Shown here: piece by piece, positions 44,194 through 56,675 of the stretch | Layout of the letters: each line of letters starts with the position of its first letter | Numbering within the stretch: the first letter of the stretch is position 1 | DNA from: Protonemura montana | Lineage: Eukaryota > Arthropoda > Insecta > Plecoptera > Nemouridae | Direction: 5' to 3' | Length of the DNA stretch: 64,000 nucleotides | Assembly: GCA_947568835.1 (NCBI GenBank) | Contig: OX387610.1 | Span: 2,236,501-2,300,500, forward strand | Program-made: the position numbers and the translations under genes | The notes under the pieces: model-generated | What the model saw: only the letters and a program-made list of their open reading frames with translations | The model's database searches: none | Told to the model about the DNA's origin: nothing

Positions 44194-45184
44194 AGTCATT
44201 GCGTAAACACGTGGTCAGCTCTTCAGGTGGGATGAAAACATCATGTTTTAGTTTCTGGTAATCAACTAAATACTCTCAAAAGTAAGGAGTCTAAAAGTCA
44301 AGAGGAGGGAAAATATCTGGTGGACTTGATGCGCATTGGTGATCTGACTAAAACCACGGTGACAAAGTATTTGAGTGAAACTGAAACAAATGGCGGCTAT
44401 TTTAGAAACTACAGCTTTTAAAACCTTACGTTTTTTTGGTTTGATTTGGTCATTTTACTTGACAAAAAACGAGTTGTGAGCTCATTTCCTAGTTTTGTTA
44501 GAGCAGAACTTCTATAGAGCTTTGCTTCCTAGGGAAGCAAGCTTGGAATGGTGAAGGTAATTTTTGACTGAAGACAAATTAACGAAAAAATATCAATACA
44601 AGCAAGACCATTGCAAAGTGGTTCCAAATTGTTTTGAAGAAGTTGTAATTTTTTTAGAAGTACAATGTTCATATTTGATATTCAGTTATCACTCGGTAAA
44701 AAAATGTCACTTTTTCAATAATTTTGCTCAAACGTTTTGTGTTTTAAGACTTGAATCAGATCTGTCATTAGAAGTCAAGATAAATGATTATTTGCTTTTC
44801 AAAAAGCCCATCTTAGCATCTGTTCCTTGTGTGGCTGTAACTCCTTAAAGTAAATAGCAAAAAGGCTGTGCTAGAGATCCTCGTGAATGCTTTGAATACG
44901 TATATGAGTCGTGAAGGGTAAAGTATATTTAAGTGGGTGTAGATAATTCAATGTAGACATGTTAGATTGATGGTGCTGTGTACAATTGTTTGGCTTAAGG
45001 GTATTGGCAAGAGCTAGTCATTGGTAGCCACGTGAAATGCGCTATTAAATACTTTGTGTTTTAATGCGAAATGATGTGAAAAGTTAACTTTATGCGTTTC
45101 AATGGAACGAACGATAAAAAATGTCTGTTCTTAGGCTTCACCTGATATGCTTTTTCTCATAAATTAGGTTGGGTTTTACCAAAA
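44194..45184. other. 3' flank of the DPP4-like gene
   Basis: Probable 3' UTR at its start. No AATAAA close to the stop; ATTAAA at about 45050 and AATAAA at 45712 are candidates. Nothing else recognised. Confidence 0.35.
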
Positions 45185-45470
45185 TTCTCAACTATAAGTT
45201 GGATCTCTAACTCACAGAAACATCTGAATTTCACTGCATGTGATTGGAAGTTGTCATGGCAACAGTTTCAACAAAACGTTCAACTATAAGTTGGATCTCT
45301 AGCTCACAGAAACATCTGAATTTCACTGCATGTGATTGGAAGTCGTCATGGCAACAGTTTCAACAAAATGTTCAACTATAAGTTGGATCTCTAACTCACA
45401 GAAACATCTGAATTGCACTGCATGTGATTGGAGATCGTTATGGCAACAGTTTCAACTAACACTTCAACTA
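45185..45470 (-). repeat. About 92-bp minisatellite, 3 copies, inverse of 37866-38240
   Basis: Units read AACTATAAGTTGGATCTCT, then CACTGCATGTGATTGGAAG, then GTCATGGCAACAGTTTCAAC. Same family as the array inside the DPP4-like gene, opposite orientation, about 7 kb away. Confidence 0.92.
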
Positions 45471-47026
45471 GGAGGCAAGATTTTAGTAAAACCGGACCTA
45501 ATTTAATTCAAGTTTAATACATTCTAGCATTTACAAAAACCGCAAAATCTGTGTCTGGTCGGAATCGATAAACTATTTAGAAAGCATTACTGTAATTTTT
45601 TATGTCTTTCAAGTTAAACAAAACAAAAAAAAAACATGTATACACCAAAAAGGAGAGATCAGTCTTTGACTAGACAAGAAATTAGACCGAGTGGTAGGGA
45701 TAAACCTTGCTAATAAAATTAAGTGACGTCATATTCGGGACTTGCACTTTAGGTGTAAGTGGAAATATACTATAGAAGTCTGTAATGAAATGTAAAAATA
45801 ATATTTTTAAAACAAAATTTAGAAATCAATCATTTTAATTAGTGCTTATAAATAATACAAGTTAGGGAAACATTATAAATGAACATGTCATGCTTTATTT
45901 ACTTTCATTTTGCGTCACTGGAAAAAAAAAAGCTTAGAGCAGCTTCATTGTTCAGAACTTCTTCACATTTTCCAGATAATACTTGATCATTGTTTTTAAA
46001 TTTGACAAGCTTCATGGTTAAAAGATATTCAAGAATGATTCATGTTTATTATGTTAGGGGTCAGTTTTATTTTGTTCGATTAAAAAAATAACTGCTCGTT
46101 AAAAAGACTCATCTCCATGGTGACAGCCAGTTAAATACTTCCAATGTCATCTTAACACACCGTTACCTATTGTCGATTTAACTGGCCATGTAAAACTGAC
46201 CGCCGACTGCACATCGGTTGATATATCCGTACACAATGTAAATTAACCAAAGTGCAAAATGAGACATTGACAGATTTCAAAACTTACTTAACATTCCAAA
46301 TCCAAACCCACGTAATCTACTCAAAAAGCTACATAAATGTACCGCCAACTTTGAAAGGGAAATACATTTGAGTAAAACTATTATAAATATGTATGTGAAA
46401 ATATTTGTGTTATCTTCTAAGCGTGTTAATATTGTGTTGTTTGGTGTTAAATGGACGATGTTGGTAAAACTGAAGTTTTATAAAATGTTTGATTGTTAAT
46501 CCAGGCGCAGTTTTGTCACGAGCATTGAATTGAATTAGCGGCAAAGCTTCCAGTTTTGTGCGGCTTGGTTTGTCAAGGAGCTGCTTTGATATCATTATGT
46601 ACGTGCAGATAATTTAGAGCAAAAAAAATCACACATTGACCGTTATGTATGAATGTAGGCCTATATTTGTTATTCAATTTTTATGGGGTAAAAATGTTAT
46701 TTGCTAATAAACTATCAAAAATCAACACATTTTTTAATTAATTAATCCTGTGATTATTCCAATCAATAGAATAGATCATCAAAAAAAAACATCCTTTGTC
46801 TCTCCCTGAAAAAGTTGGAAACTCTTTGCTCAGTTTTTAATTTCAAGTGGTACCATCATCCGAATGTCTCGGGTTCGTACGCCGATCTGGTCGTTTACTC
46901 TTCTAGCTAATATTGTCTTCTTCAGTTATTGTGGCTCTACGATGGTGTGTTTGCTTTTTATGCCACGAGTAATACCCATAAATTGGCAGAATAAATTGGC
47001 TACATATGCAACAGGTGGTCATTCGA
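45471..47026. other. Spacer, nothing recognised
   Basis: AT-rich; no exon or repeat family identified. Confidence 0.4.
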
Positions 47027-50000
47027 TTGGTGGCGAAGTTGGTAAAGTCGTTGCGTTCCATCGAGAGGAGCCTGGGTTCGCATCCCGGTGATGGAACACA
47101 TTTTTCTTTTGGAAAAAATGCTAATCGTGATTTATTAAGCAACTGTGTTGCTAAGACATATTTAAAATGTAAGAATTATTGATGTAAATATCTTCCTTGG
47201 TTGCTAAACAATAAACAGATCGGTTGCATTAGCTTCCTTATGTACTTGTGCATGTATTATCATACTCACATTAGAGCACGTCGTAGCCCTGTGGATAGCG
47301 AGCTCACATGCGATATGAACGGCTTACGTTCGATTCCCGGCCCCGTAGCTTTTTGGCTACGTCAAGCTCGAGTCGCTCTGGTGGCAAATCGTCGAACTAA
47401 GTTGCTGTGAGTGCCAGATTCTGCCGACAGGTTGCGCTGGGTCTCTGAACACTACTGCGCGTTCGGTGAAACCTTACAGATAAGAGTCATATTTCAAATA
47501 ATGGTCAATGTGGGCGTTACCCTCCATGCAGCCGACGTCAGTGTAGTGAAGTGCAGTGATGTGGTTCGCTGCTGACGTCATCGGCAAGATTCGTATCACC
47601 GGTCAAAGGCTGGGACTCAAATGAGTCGGCCAATGCGACTTGTTCGAGTCCCGTCCATTATTTGGACGCATGGTTGTGTTCGATGGTTGTGTTCATCCAT
47701 GGCGGAATATTCAGGATGATTTAACTGAACAAGACTTGGGAAATATTTCCGATGGTGAGAATCCATATTTGATGAAGTCTACTGGCGCATTCAAAATATA
47801 TTTTGAATGAAAATCATCGATGCAGTGGTCGAGATTTGTTGGGAATAATCACCGTTGTTCAACAGCTTATGTATCCCAAATAACGTCTATACTGTATAGC
47901 GGCTCGAATGGTCGAGCGGTTAGAGTGGCTGTCTACCATCAATCAGGTACCGAGTTCGCTCCTCGTCGTCTGCAGACTTTTTGTTTATCAATCCACACCA
48001 GCCTACATTCTCCAAAGCAGAATTCATTTTCAGAAAATTTCTAGGAAGGTTTTCCAGCCGAGCTCCCAGGTGGCGCCAACGTCAACGTGACATTTCAAAA
48101 TTTGAATATTTTCGATTACGTTCCCTGCGACAAATCTCAGCGAACGACAAAAAGAAGACATTGAAGTTGCTTCAGGCGTGACGTCATTCGGCAAGTGCAT
48201 TTGTAAATCAAATGCGCCTGGCATATTCACCGATCCCTGCACTGAGTGCAAGAGAGGGAAGAGTCCGTACAAGACTGGACCCAGCCTCCAGCGAGGGGTG
48301 GGAGCAGCTTGCAGCCACTCCAATAAAAAGAGCTTCCATCGCTTGCCAAGATCCGACGTGGACCAGCAAGACGATGGAGGCCGACTGGTGCGGGACCAGT
48401 AACTTTATCATGCACTCGACCCCCTAGACATGTACCAAGTATCACCGAACATGCGCTAGAGTGTGCCTTTTTGATGCTAGCGCTACCTGTTGGGTATCAA
48501 ACGAACTTGATCAATTAGTATTAGGTCGGTAACAGGTGACTACTTGGTCGGCTGTCGCAGGCTGATATTGTAACGTACCAATTAGCAGGCAAAAGATTCA
48601 GAAGTGAACTATGCTTGGTGGCCAAGTTGATAGAGTCATCGCATCTGAATGCAGTGAGTTTGCGTTCGCTTCCCGGTGCAGGAGCACTTTTTGGTTTTGG
48701 AATTATTACAAACCGTGATCCTGTAGGCGACTAACTGTTGCTTAGACATATATGAATTGTAAAAAATTATGTTGTGAATATCTTCCTTGATTGCTAAGTA
48801 TCGAGGAGATCGGTTGCATTAGCTTCCTTATGTACTTTTGCCTATATTAACACACCAATCATAGAAGAGTCCGTGGCCCTGCGGTTAGCGAGCTTGCTAG
48901 CAATGCGAACGGGTTGCGTTCGATTCCCGGCCCCGTAGCTTTTTGGCTATGTCGAGCTCGAGTCGCTCTGGTGGCAAATCGTCGAACTAAGTTGCTGTGA
49001 GTGCCAGATTCTGCCGACAGGTTGCGCTGGGTCTCTGAACACTACTGCGCGTTCGGTGAAACCTTACAGATAAGAGTCATATTTCAAATCTCTGTCAGTG
49101 TGGGCGTTTCCCTCCATGCAGCTGATGTCTGTGTGGTGAAGTGCAGTGATGTGCTTCGCTGCTGACGTCAGCGGCAAGATTCGTATCACCGGTCAAAGGC
49201 TGGGACTCAAATGAGTCGGCCAATGCGACTTGTTCGAGTCCCGTCCATTATTTGGACGCATGGTTGTGTTGAATGGCAGTTGGTTCATCCATGGCGAAAT
49301 ATTCAGGATGAATTAACTGAACAAGACTTGGGAAATATTTCCGATGGTGAGAATCCATATTTGATGAAGTCTACTGGCGCATTCAAAATATATTTTGAAT
49401 GAAAATCATCGATGCAGTGGTCGAGATTTGTTGGGAATAATCACCGTTGTTCAACAGCTTATGTATCCCAAATAACGTCTTTACTGTATAGCGGCTCGAA
49501 TGGTCGAGCGGTTAGAGTGGCTGTCTACCATCAATCAGGTACCGGGTTCGCTCCTCGTCGTCTGCAGACTTTTTGTTTATCAATCCACACCAGCCTACAT
49601 TCTCCAAAGCAGAATTCATTTTCAGAAAATTTCTAGGAAGGTTTTCCAGCCGAGCTCCCAGGTGGCGCCAACGTCAACGTGACATTTCAAAATTTGAATA
49701 TTTTCGATTACGTTCCCTGCGACAAATCTCAGCGAACGACAAAAAGAAGACATTGAAGTTGCTTCAGGCGTGACGTCATTTGGCAAGTGCATTTGTAAAT
49801 CAAATGCGCCTGGCATATTCACCGATCCCTGCACTGAGTGCAAGAGAGGGAAGAGTCCGTACAAGACTGGACCCAGCCTCCAGCGAGGGGTGGGAGCAGC
49901 TTGCAGCCACTCCAATAAAAAGAGCTTCCATCGCTTGCCAAGATCCGACGTGGACCAGCAAGACGATGGAGGCCGACTGGTGCGGGACCAGTAACTTTAT

Positions 50001-53000
50001 CATGCACTCGACCCCCTAGACATGTACCAAGTATCACCGAACATGCGCTAGAGTGTGCCTTTTTGATGCTAGCGCTACCTGTTGGGTATCAAACGAACTT
50101 GATCAATTAGTATTAGGTCGGTAACAGGTGACTACTTGGTCGGCTGTCGCAGGCTGATATTGTAACGTACCAATTAGCAGGCAAAAGATTCAGAAGTGAA
50201 CTATGCTTGGTGGCCAAGTTGATAGAGTCATCGCATCTGAATGCAGTGAGTTTGCGTTCGCTTCCCGGTGCAGAAGCACTTTTTGTTTTTGGAATTATTA
50301 CAAACCGTGATCCTGTAGGCGACTAACTGTTGCTTAGACATATATGAATTGTAAAAAATTATGTTGTGAATATCTTCCTTGATTGCTAAGTATCGAGGAG
50401 ATCGGTTGCATTAGCTTCCTTATGTACTTTTGCCTATATTAACACACCAATCATAGAAGAGTCCGTGGCCCTGCGGTTAGCGAGCTTGCTAGCAATGCGA
50501 ACGGGTTGCGTTCGATTCCCGGCCCCGTAGCTTTTTGGCTATGTCGAGCTCGAGTCGCTCTGGTGGCAAATCGTCGAACTAAGTTGCTGTGAGTGCCAGA
50601 TTCTGCCGACAGGTTGCGCTGGGTCTCTGAACACTACTGCGCGTTCGGTGAAACCTTACAGATAAGAGTCATATTTCAAATCTCTGTCAGTGTGGGCGTT
50701 TCCCTCCATGCAGCTGATGTCTGTGTGGTGAAGTGCAGTGATGTGCTTCGCTGCTGACGTCAGCGGCAAGATTCGTATCACCGGTCAAAGGCTGGGACTC
50801 AAATGAGTCGGCCAATGCGACTTGTTCGAGTCCCGTCCATTATTTGGACGCATGGTTGTGTTGAATGGCAGTTGGTTCATCCATGGCGAAATATTCAGGA
50901 TGAATTAACTGAACAAGACTTGGGAAATATTTCCGATGGTGAGAATCCATATTTGATGAAGTCTACTGGCGCATTCAAAATATATTTTGAATGAAAATCA
51001 TCGATGCAGTGGTCGAGATTTGTTGGGAATAATCACCGTTGTTCAACAGCTTATGTATCCCAAATAACGTCTTTACTGTATAGCGGCTCGAATGGTCGAG
51101 CGGTTAGAGTGACTGTCTACCATCAATCAGGTACCGGGTTCGCTCCTCGTCGTCTGCAGACTTTTTGTTTATCAATCCACACCAGCCTACATTCTCCAAA
51201 GCAGAATTCATTTTCAGAAAATTTCTAGGAAGGTTTTCCAGCCGAGCTCCCAGGTGGCGCCAACGTCAACGTGACATTTCAAAATTTGAATATTTTCGAT
51301 TACGTTCCCTGCGACAAATCTCAGCGAACGACAAAAAGAAGACATTGAAGTTGCTTCAGGCGTGACGTCATTCGGCAAGTGCATTTGTAAATCAAATGCG
51401 CCTGGCATATTCACCGATCCCTGCACTGAGTGCAAGAGAGGGAAGAGTCCGTACAAGACTGGACCCAGCCTCCAGCGAGGGGTGGGAGCAGCTTGCAGCC
51501 ACTCCAATAAAAAGAGCTTCCATCGCTTGCCAAGATCCGACGTGGACCAGCAAGACGATGGAGGCCGACTGGTGCGGGACCAGTAACTTTATCATGCACT
51601 CGACCCCCTAGACATGTACCAAGTATCACCGAACATGCGCTAGAGTGTGCCTTTTTGATGCTAGCGCTACCTGTTGGGTATCAAACGAACTTGATCAATT
51701 AGTATTAGGTCGGTAACAGGTGACTACTTGGTCGGCTGTCGCAGGCTGATATTGTAACGTACCAATTAGCAGGCAAAAGATTCAGAAGTGAACTATGCTT
51801 GGTGGCCAAGTTGATAGAGTCATCGCATCTGAATGCAGTGAGTTTGCGTTCGCTTCCCGGTGCAGAAGCACTTTTTGTTTTTGGAATTATTACAAACCGT
51901 GATCCTGTAGGCGACTAACTGTTGCTTAGACATATATGAATTGTAAAAAATTATGTTGTGAATATCTTCCTTGATTGCTAAGTATCGAGGAGATCGGTTG
52001 CATTAGCTTCCTTATGTACTTTTGCCTATATTAACACACCAATCATAGAAGAGTCCGTGGCCCTGCGGTTAGCGAGCTTGCTAGCAATGCGAACGGGTTG
52101 CGTTCGATTCCCGGCCCCGTAGCTTTTTGGCTATGTCGAGCTCGAGTCGCTCTGGTGGCAAATCGTCGAACTAAGTTGCTGTGAGTGCCAGATTCTGCCG
52201 ACAGGTTGCGCTGGGTCTCTGAACACTACTGCGCGTTCGGTGAAACCTTACAGGTAAGAGTCATATTTCAAATCTCTGTCAGTGTGGGCGTTTCCCTCCA
52301 TGCAGCTGATGTCTGTGTGGTGAAGTGCAGTGATGTGCTTCGCTGCTGACGTCAGCGGCAAGATTCGTATCACCGGTCAAAGGCTGGGACTCAAATGAGT
52401 CGGCCAATGCGACCAGTTCGAATCCCGTCCATTGTTTGGATGCATGGTTGTGTTCGATGGTAGTTGGTTCATCCATGGCGAAATATTCAGGATGAATTAA
52501 CTGATCAAAACTTGGGAAATATTTCCGATGATGGGCATCCATATTTGATGAAGTCTACTGATGCATTCAAAATATATTTTGATTAAATTTCATCGATGCA
52601 GTGGCTGAGAATATGTTCGGATTCTTTGCTGCTGTCGTCACAGTTCAACAGTTTATTACTTACAAAAAACCAACAACTTATATGGCGGCTCGAGTGGTCG
52701 TGTGGTAAGAGTGACTGGCTGGTGTGCGGAGGGTACCGAGTTCGATTCTCGTCGTGGACTACTTTTTGTTTATACTTTTGCTGGCCACAATCATTTTTGT
52801 CTTTCTACAATTTCTTTTTTATTTTCAAATAATTTTCCCAGTCCTGGTTAGTTCCAGCCTGGCTCACAGGTAGCGCCACCGTCGACGTCGGATGGAATTT
52901 GAAAAATTTTTTTTCGATTGCAGATTTAAGTACAGTTGGTGATGACGTCATTACTCGCTCGCGGCGTCATCTTGAGGCTAGGCTGTTACAGCCCAAGGCA

Positions 53001-53520
53001 ACATGTCACAAATACTTGACACGTGACGTCAGATACACCTGGCATCTTCACCAATCCCTGCACTGAGTGCAAAGAGAGGGAAGAGTCCGTACAAGACTGG
53101 ACCCAGCCTCCAGCGATGGGTGGGAGTAGCAATCAGCCACTCCAAGAAAAAGAGCTCCCATCGCTTGCCAAGATCCGACGTGGACCAGCAAGACAATGGA
53201 GGCCGACTGGTGCGGGACCAGTAACTTTATCAGGCACTCGACCCCCTAGACATGTACCAAGTATCACCGAACATGCGCTAGAGTGTGCCTTTTTGATGCT
53301 AGCGCTACCTGTTGGGTATCAAACGAACTAGATCAATTAGTTTTGGGTCGGTTACAGGTGACTACTTGGTCAGCTGTCAAAGGCTGGCATTGTCACATGG
53401 TAAATTTAAGGCTATAAGAATTAACAAGGTCGTGGTGGCTAAGTTGGCAGAGTCGTTGCTTCTGATCGCGGTGATCCTGGGTTCGTAACCCGGTGCACGA
53501 GCACTTTTTGGTTTTGGAAA
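47027..53520. repeat. 1.59-kb macro-repeat, 4 units plus a partial fifth, with tRNA-like modules
   Basis: Landmark TTGGTGGCCAAGTTG (TTGGTGGCGAAG in unit 1) recurs at 47027, 48615, 50207, 51799 and about 53432, i.e. 1588, 1592, 1592 and about 1633 bp apart. Units 2 and 3 look almost identical; the first third of unit 1 and second half of unit 4 are diverged. Each unit holds four tRNA-like modules with B-box-like text. In unit 2 they are at 48615-48695, 48868-48950, about 49205-49250 and 49490-49565; three end in T runs. Recurring short open frames on both strands have no coding features. Confidence 0.93.
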
Positions 53521-53639
53521 AAATTACTAAACGACTAAAACACTAACGAATTACTAAAACAGACGAGAGTCGTTGAGAGTCGTTGAATTACATTTTTTGA
53601 ATCACATTTTCAAAAAATGATCTGTGACGTCGATGTCGG

Positions 53640-53930
53640 CGCTCCCTGGTAGCCAGGCTGGAACTAACCCCTCCTAGAAAATTAACTGATAACAAAATTC
53701 TTCATGTGTGATTGATAAACAAAAAGATTCCTACGATGACGAGGATCGAACTCGGTACGACTGCAATAGCAGACAACCAGTCTGACCGCTCGACCATCCG
53801 AGCTGATCGAGAATGTGTGGATTTTTTGGGATTAATAAACTGTTGAACTGTGACGTCGGCAGCGAAGAATCTGAACGAATTCTCAGCCACTGCATCGAAG
53901 ATTTTCAATTAAAAAATGTTTCGAAACTTC
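53640..53930 (-). repeat. Inverted partial copy of the macro-repeat module
   Basis: On the minus strand: TCGGATGGTCGAGCGG then ACCGAGTTCGATCCTCGTC then TTTTTGTTTATCAAT, matching the module at 47895-48000 and its flank. It lies just outside the array in opposite orientation. Confidence 0.8.
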
Positions 53931-54049
53931 AATATTGCCCATCATCGTGAAACGCCTGTACATGAACTGACCTGGAATTATCTTCTCTTTGCAACGAAAG
54001 TTTCTAGAAGACGGGAATAGTTCACATTTTACTTACCTAGTCCTGACAA

Positions 54050-55030
54050 CCTGGGTGCTGCACGACCCGGCATCGAACCAGCGACCCTCGCTTCCTGACA
54101 CTTTCCTGATCTGGGAGATTTTATTTATTTATTACAATACATTTTATTGCACTTAGGTGCATGCCCTTTGCGTAATTACAATATTGTTGTTAGCACAAGC
54201 AATAAAAATTGTCTAGTGATAAAAATCATCACAATAGTTCGGTTTTTAAACATTCCTCGCATTTACATTCAAGCGCGCGCGCGTTTCAAAATTGAGCGAT
54301 TCAAAATTGCGGAGCGCGACTGGCGCGAAGCGCCAGTCGCGCTCCGCAATTTTCGTGGTATCTACACTGTTCGCTCAAAAAAAAAAAAAAAGAGGAGTGA
54401 AACTGCAGTAGTTGTGCGGACGGGATTTAAACCCGGGACCCCGCCAATCTCATGATCATTCACAAGAGGTAGTGCCTTGTACCGCACGACCACGCGGACA
54501 TCTATTTATGCAGGCATTTTTATGGTATATAATTTCTTCAGACTGCAGCTACCATATGTGAATAATTTGAATGTCGTATTCCAATAGAAAAAATATCCTG
54601 TCGGTGAGCGGGATCGAACCAGATCACAATGTAGCTTGATGGTTCCGAAGTAACGACATGTCTCAGTCGTTTTGTGTTGCTACACTAGAGGAAGTAACAT
54701 ATACTTGAATAGCAGCTGGCGGGGATCACGGTACACCATCGAGAAGAGATGTTAGTCTTCTCTGTAAAGATTAATACATATCCAGCAGTTTTACACACAT
54801 GTGACTTACCTGCTTCGAACCAGCGACCCTCTGCACCCTGGCGCTGAGCACGAGAGCGATCTTCACTCGCCGCCGAATGGACGCTACGAAGACCGGCGAG
54901 AGTTGCATGACAATACTTTAACAATCTTGGTAGGTGATTGATTCTTAGTTAAAAATAGTGCACCAAGCGGGATACGAACCCGGCCTCGTTTATCCTCCGT
55001 TCCACTTTCATGTACCTTTTGCAGGAAGTA
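54050..55030 (-). repeat. Cluster of minus-strand tRNA-like units
   Basis: Five B-box-like segments occur in inverse orientation: near 54070 (GGTTCGATGCC), 54425-54500 (GGGTTTAAATCCC with an upstream A-box-like TGGTCGTGCGG), 54610 (GGTTCGATCCC), 54810 (GGTTCGAAGC) and 54965 (GGGTTCGTATCCC). Each differs in sequence, so several tRNA-derived families inserted here in the same orientation. None folds convincingly as an intact tRNA. Confidence 0.65.
54303..54353. repeat. Perfect GC-rich hairpin, 24-bp arms, 3-base loop
   Basis: Arm AAAATTGCGGAGCGCGACTG plus GCGC, loop GAA, then the exact inverse. A GCGCGC run lies just upstream (about 54276). No protein or RNA context explains it. Confidence 0.97.
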
Positions 55031-55073
55031 AATAAAACAAGATATAAAGAAATCACATCTAGCCAGTGTCGGA

Positions 55074-55822
55074 CTGGCCAGGGCAGCCAGGCGGCAAATG
55101 CCGCTGGGGCCTCCAGCCGGCTAGATTTTTTAAATTTGATTTTCGTGCTTAATCCCACAAATCATGGTTCCAAACATAATTTTGGGAACATAATTTTGGG
55201 AACCAGTATGTTTTTGCCCTAGCACAAGCATTTTTCTGAGAAGTAGATAGACGATTTCAAAAAGGCTTTATTTTCAGTAATTCTAAAGGCAATTAATATT
55301 GTGTTGTAATATCGTGTTAATATCGTGTATCGTGTTTCTACGATTTCGTAGAGTCCTGTAGCCTGGTTGTAAATCGTCTATTCAATTTTATGAATCGTCG
55401 ACGTGTTGACTCTTGTCGACAAATTTTTTCATTTAATTTTGGCGTGTGCCGTGCTGCCTGAGTTTTTTTCGGGGCAAAAAATTTGGGTTTTGCTTCGGGC
55501 GTCCAAACCCTACACTGTGCGTACACGACACAATCGTATCTCAAGTCGATACGTCACAGGTGTATAATTTTGGTTTAATTAATTTCAAATTGGCCATTGA
55601 TCGATCATTGTATCTGTACAATCTCCATTCTCTAACGCCGGACTTGGGCGCTGCTACCAGTTTATGTGTATACAACCCTTAGTTTACCTATACACCACCT
55701 TGCATGTACATTCCTTTCCTGCTAGGCGGACCCCCCCCCCCCCCCCCCTCCCAAGGCATGGGCTTTGCGGGGCCCCAAAAGTCTCATTGCCGCCGGGGCG
55801 TTTTGGAGCCAGTCCGACACTG
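55074..55822. mobile_element. Non-autonomous element with hAT-like ends
   Basis: The ends CAGTGTCGGACTGGC and GCCAGTCCGACACTG are exact inverse copies over 15 bp and resemble hAT termini (CAGTG...), from memory. Subterminal GC-rich text (GGCGGCAAATGCCGCTGGGG / GCCGCCGGGGCG) is roughly inverse too. The 8-bp flanks CATCTAGC and CTTCTGTC agree at 5 of 8 positions, as in a decayed target duplication. There is no transposase frame. A C run at 55731 lies inside. Confidence 0.75.
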
Positions 55823-56675
55823 CTTCTGTCCATGTTTGTCCCTGCGTGGAAAGTGTCGGGGTTGTGGTGTTTGGGGTTAAATCGTCAGCACTTTGTACTT
55901 ATTTAGGCTGTTTTGCTGGGCGGCAGGTTTTTTTAATTGATTTTTAAATATAGTAGTTGAACATAATTATCTCATTGAACTAATTGTGACAGTCTGTGTG
56001 GTCAGCATCAAGCATCAAGATTCCTCTACGATCTGCTTCTAACTCGCTTGCACTACCACCGCAGATTTACACCTGCGCCTTTTTTTTTATTAGGATTATT
56101 CGCCAAAAGCGAAGACGAGCAACGATTCAAAACAAAAAGAACCTTTCCCGACATTTTCAATTCGTAATTTGAATAAAGAGTAAAGTGTCAATTGTGTAAA
56201 GTTTTTAAGAACACTTGACTTTATGTTTATATAAAGTTACTTCGCATGTTGGGTGTCATTTGTGCTTAATCAGAAGTGAGAAGCATAACTTTCGCAATAG
56301 CAACAAGAACAATATTTCCTGAAAGTTTCTTCTCATAATTTTAATATTCGCTTGCGACTTTTATTTGTATTTTTATTTGTATTTTTATTTAAATGCAGAG
56401 CAGATATGTGCTCATGAATCGTATAAGTTGGACACATTGATAGCAGGAATCAATGGTTAAACCACCTCACAGATACCAATTTACATATCAAAAACCATTG
56501 CCGACAAACCTCTTTCACAAGTAATAAGATCAACAAGTCAAAGCCACTTTTAACCAATTAAAGATTCAATTATTTTACAAAATGACATTCAAATCGTGCT
56601 AACAGCCTGCTACTTAATATTTTTGATTTCATTTTTTACATTCAAATAAGTTCCTAAATTTTCTTCTAAATCACC
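55823..56675. other. 5' flank of the MDH1B-like gene
   Basis: AT-rich; a TTTTTATTTGTA triplication at about 56360-56390. No upstream exon of the MDH1B-like gene found. Confidence 0.4.

Noticed and set aside
47820..51629. Short open frames recurring on both strands every 1592 bp
   Set aside because: They are copied with the macro-repeat, overlap one another on both strands and run through tRNA-like modules.
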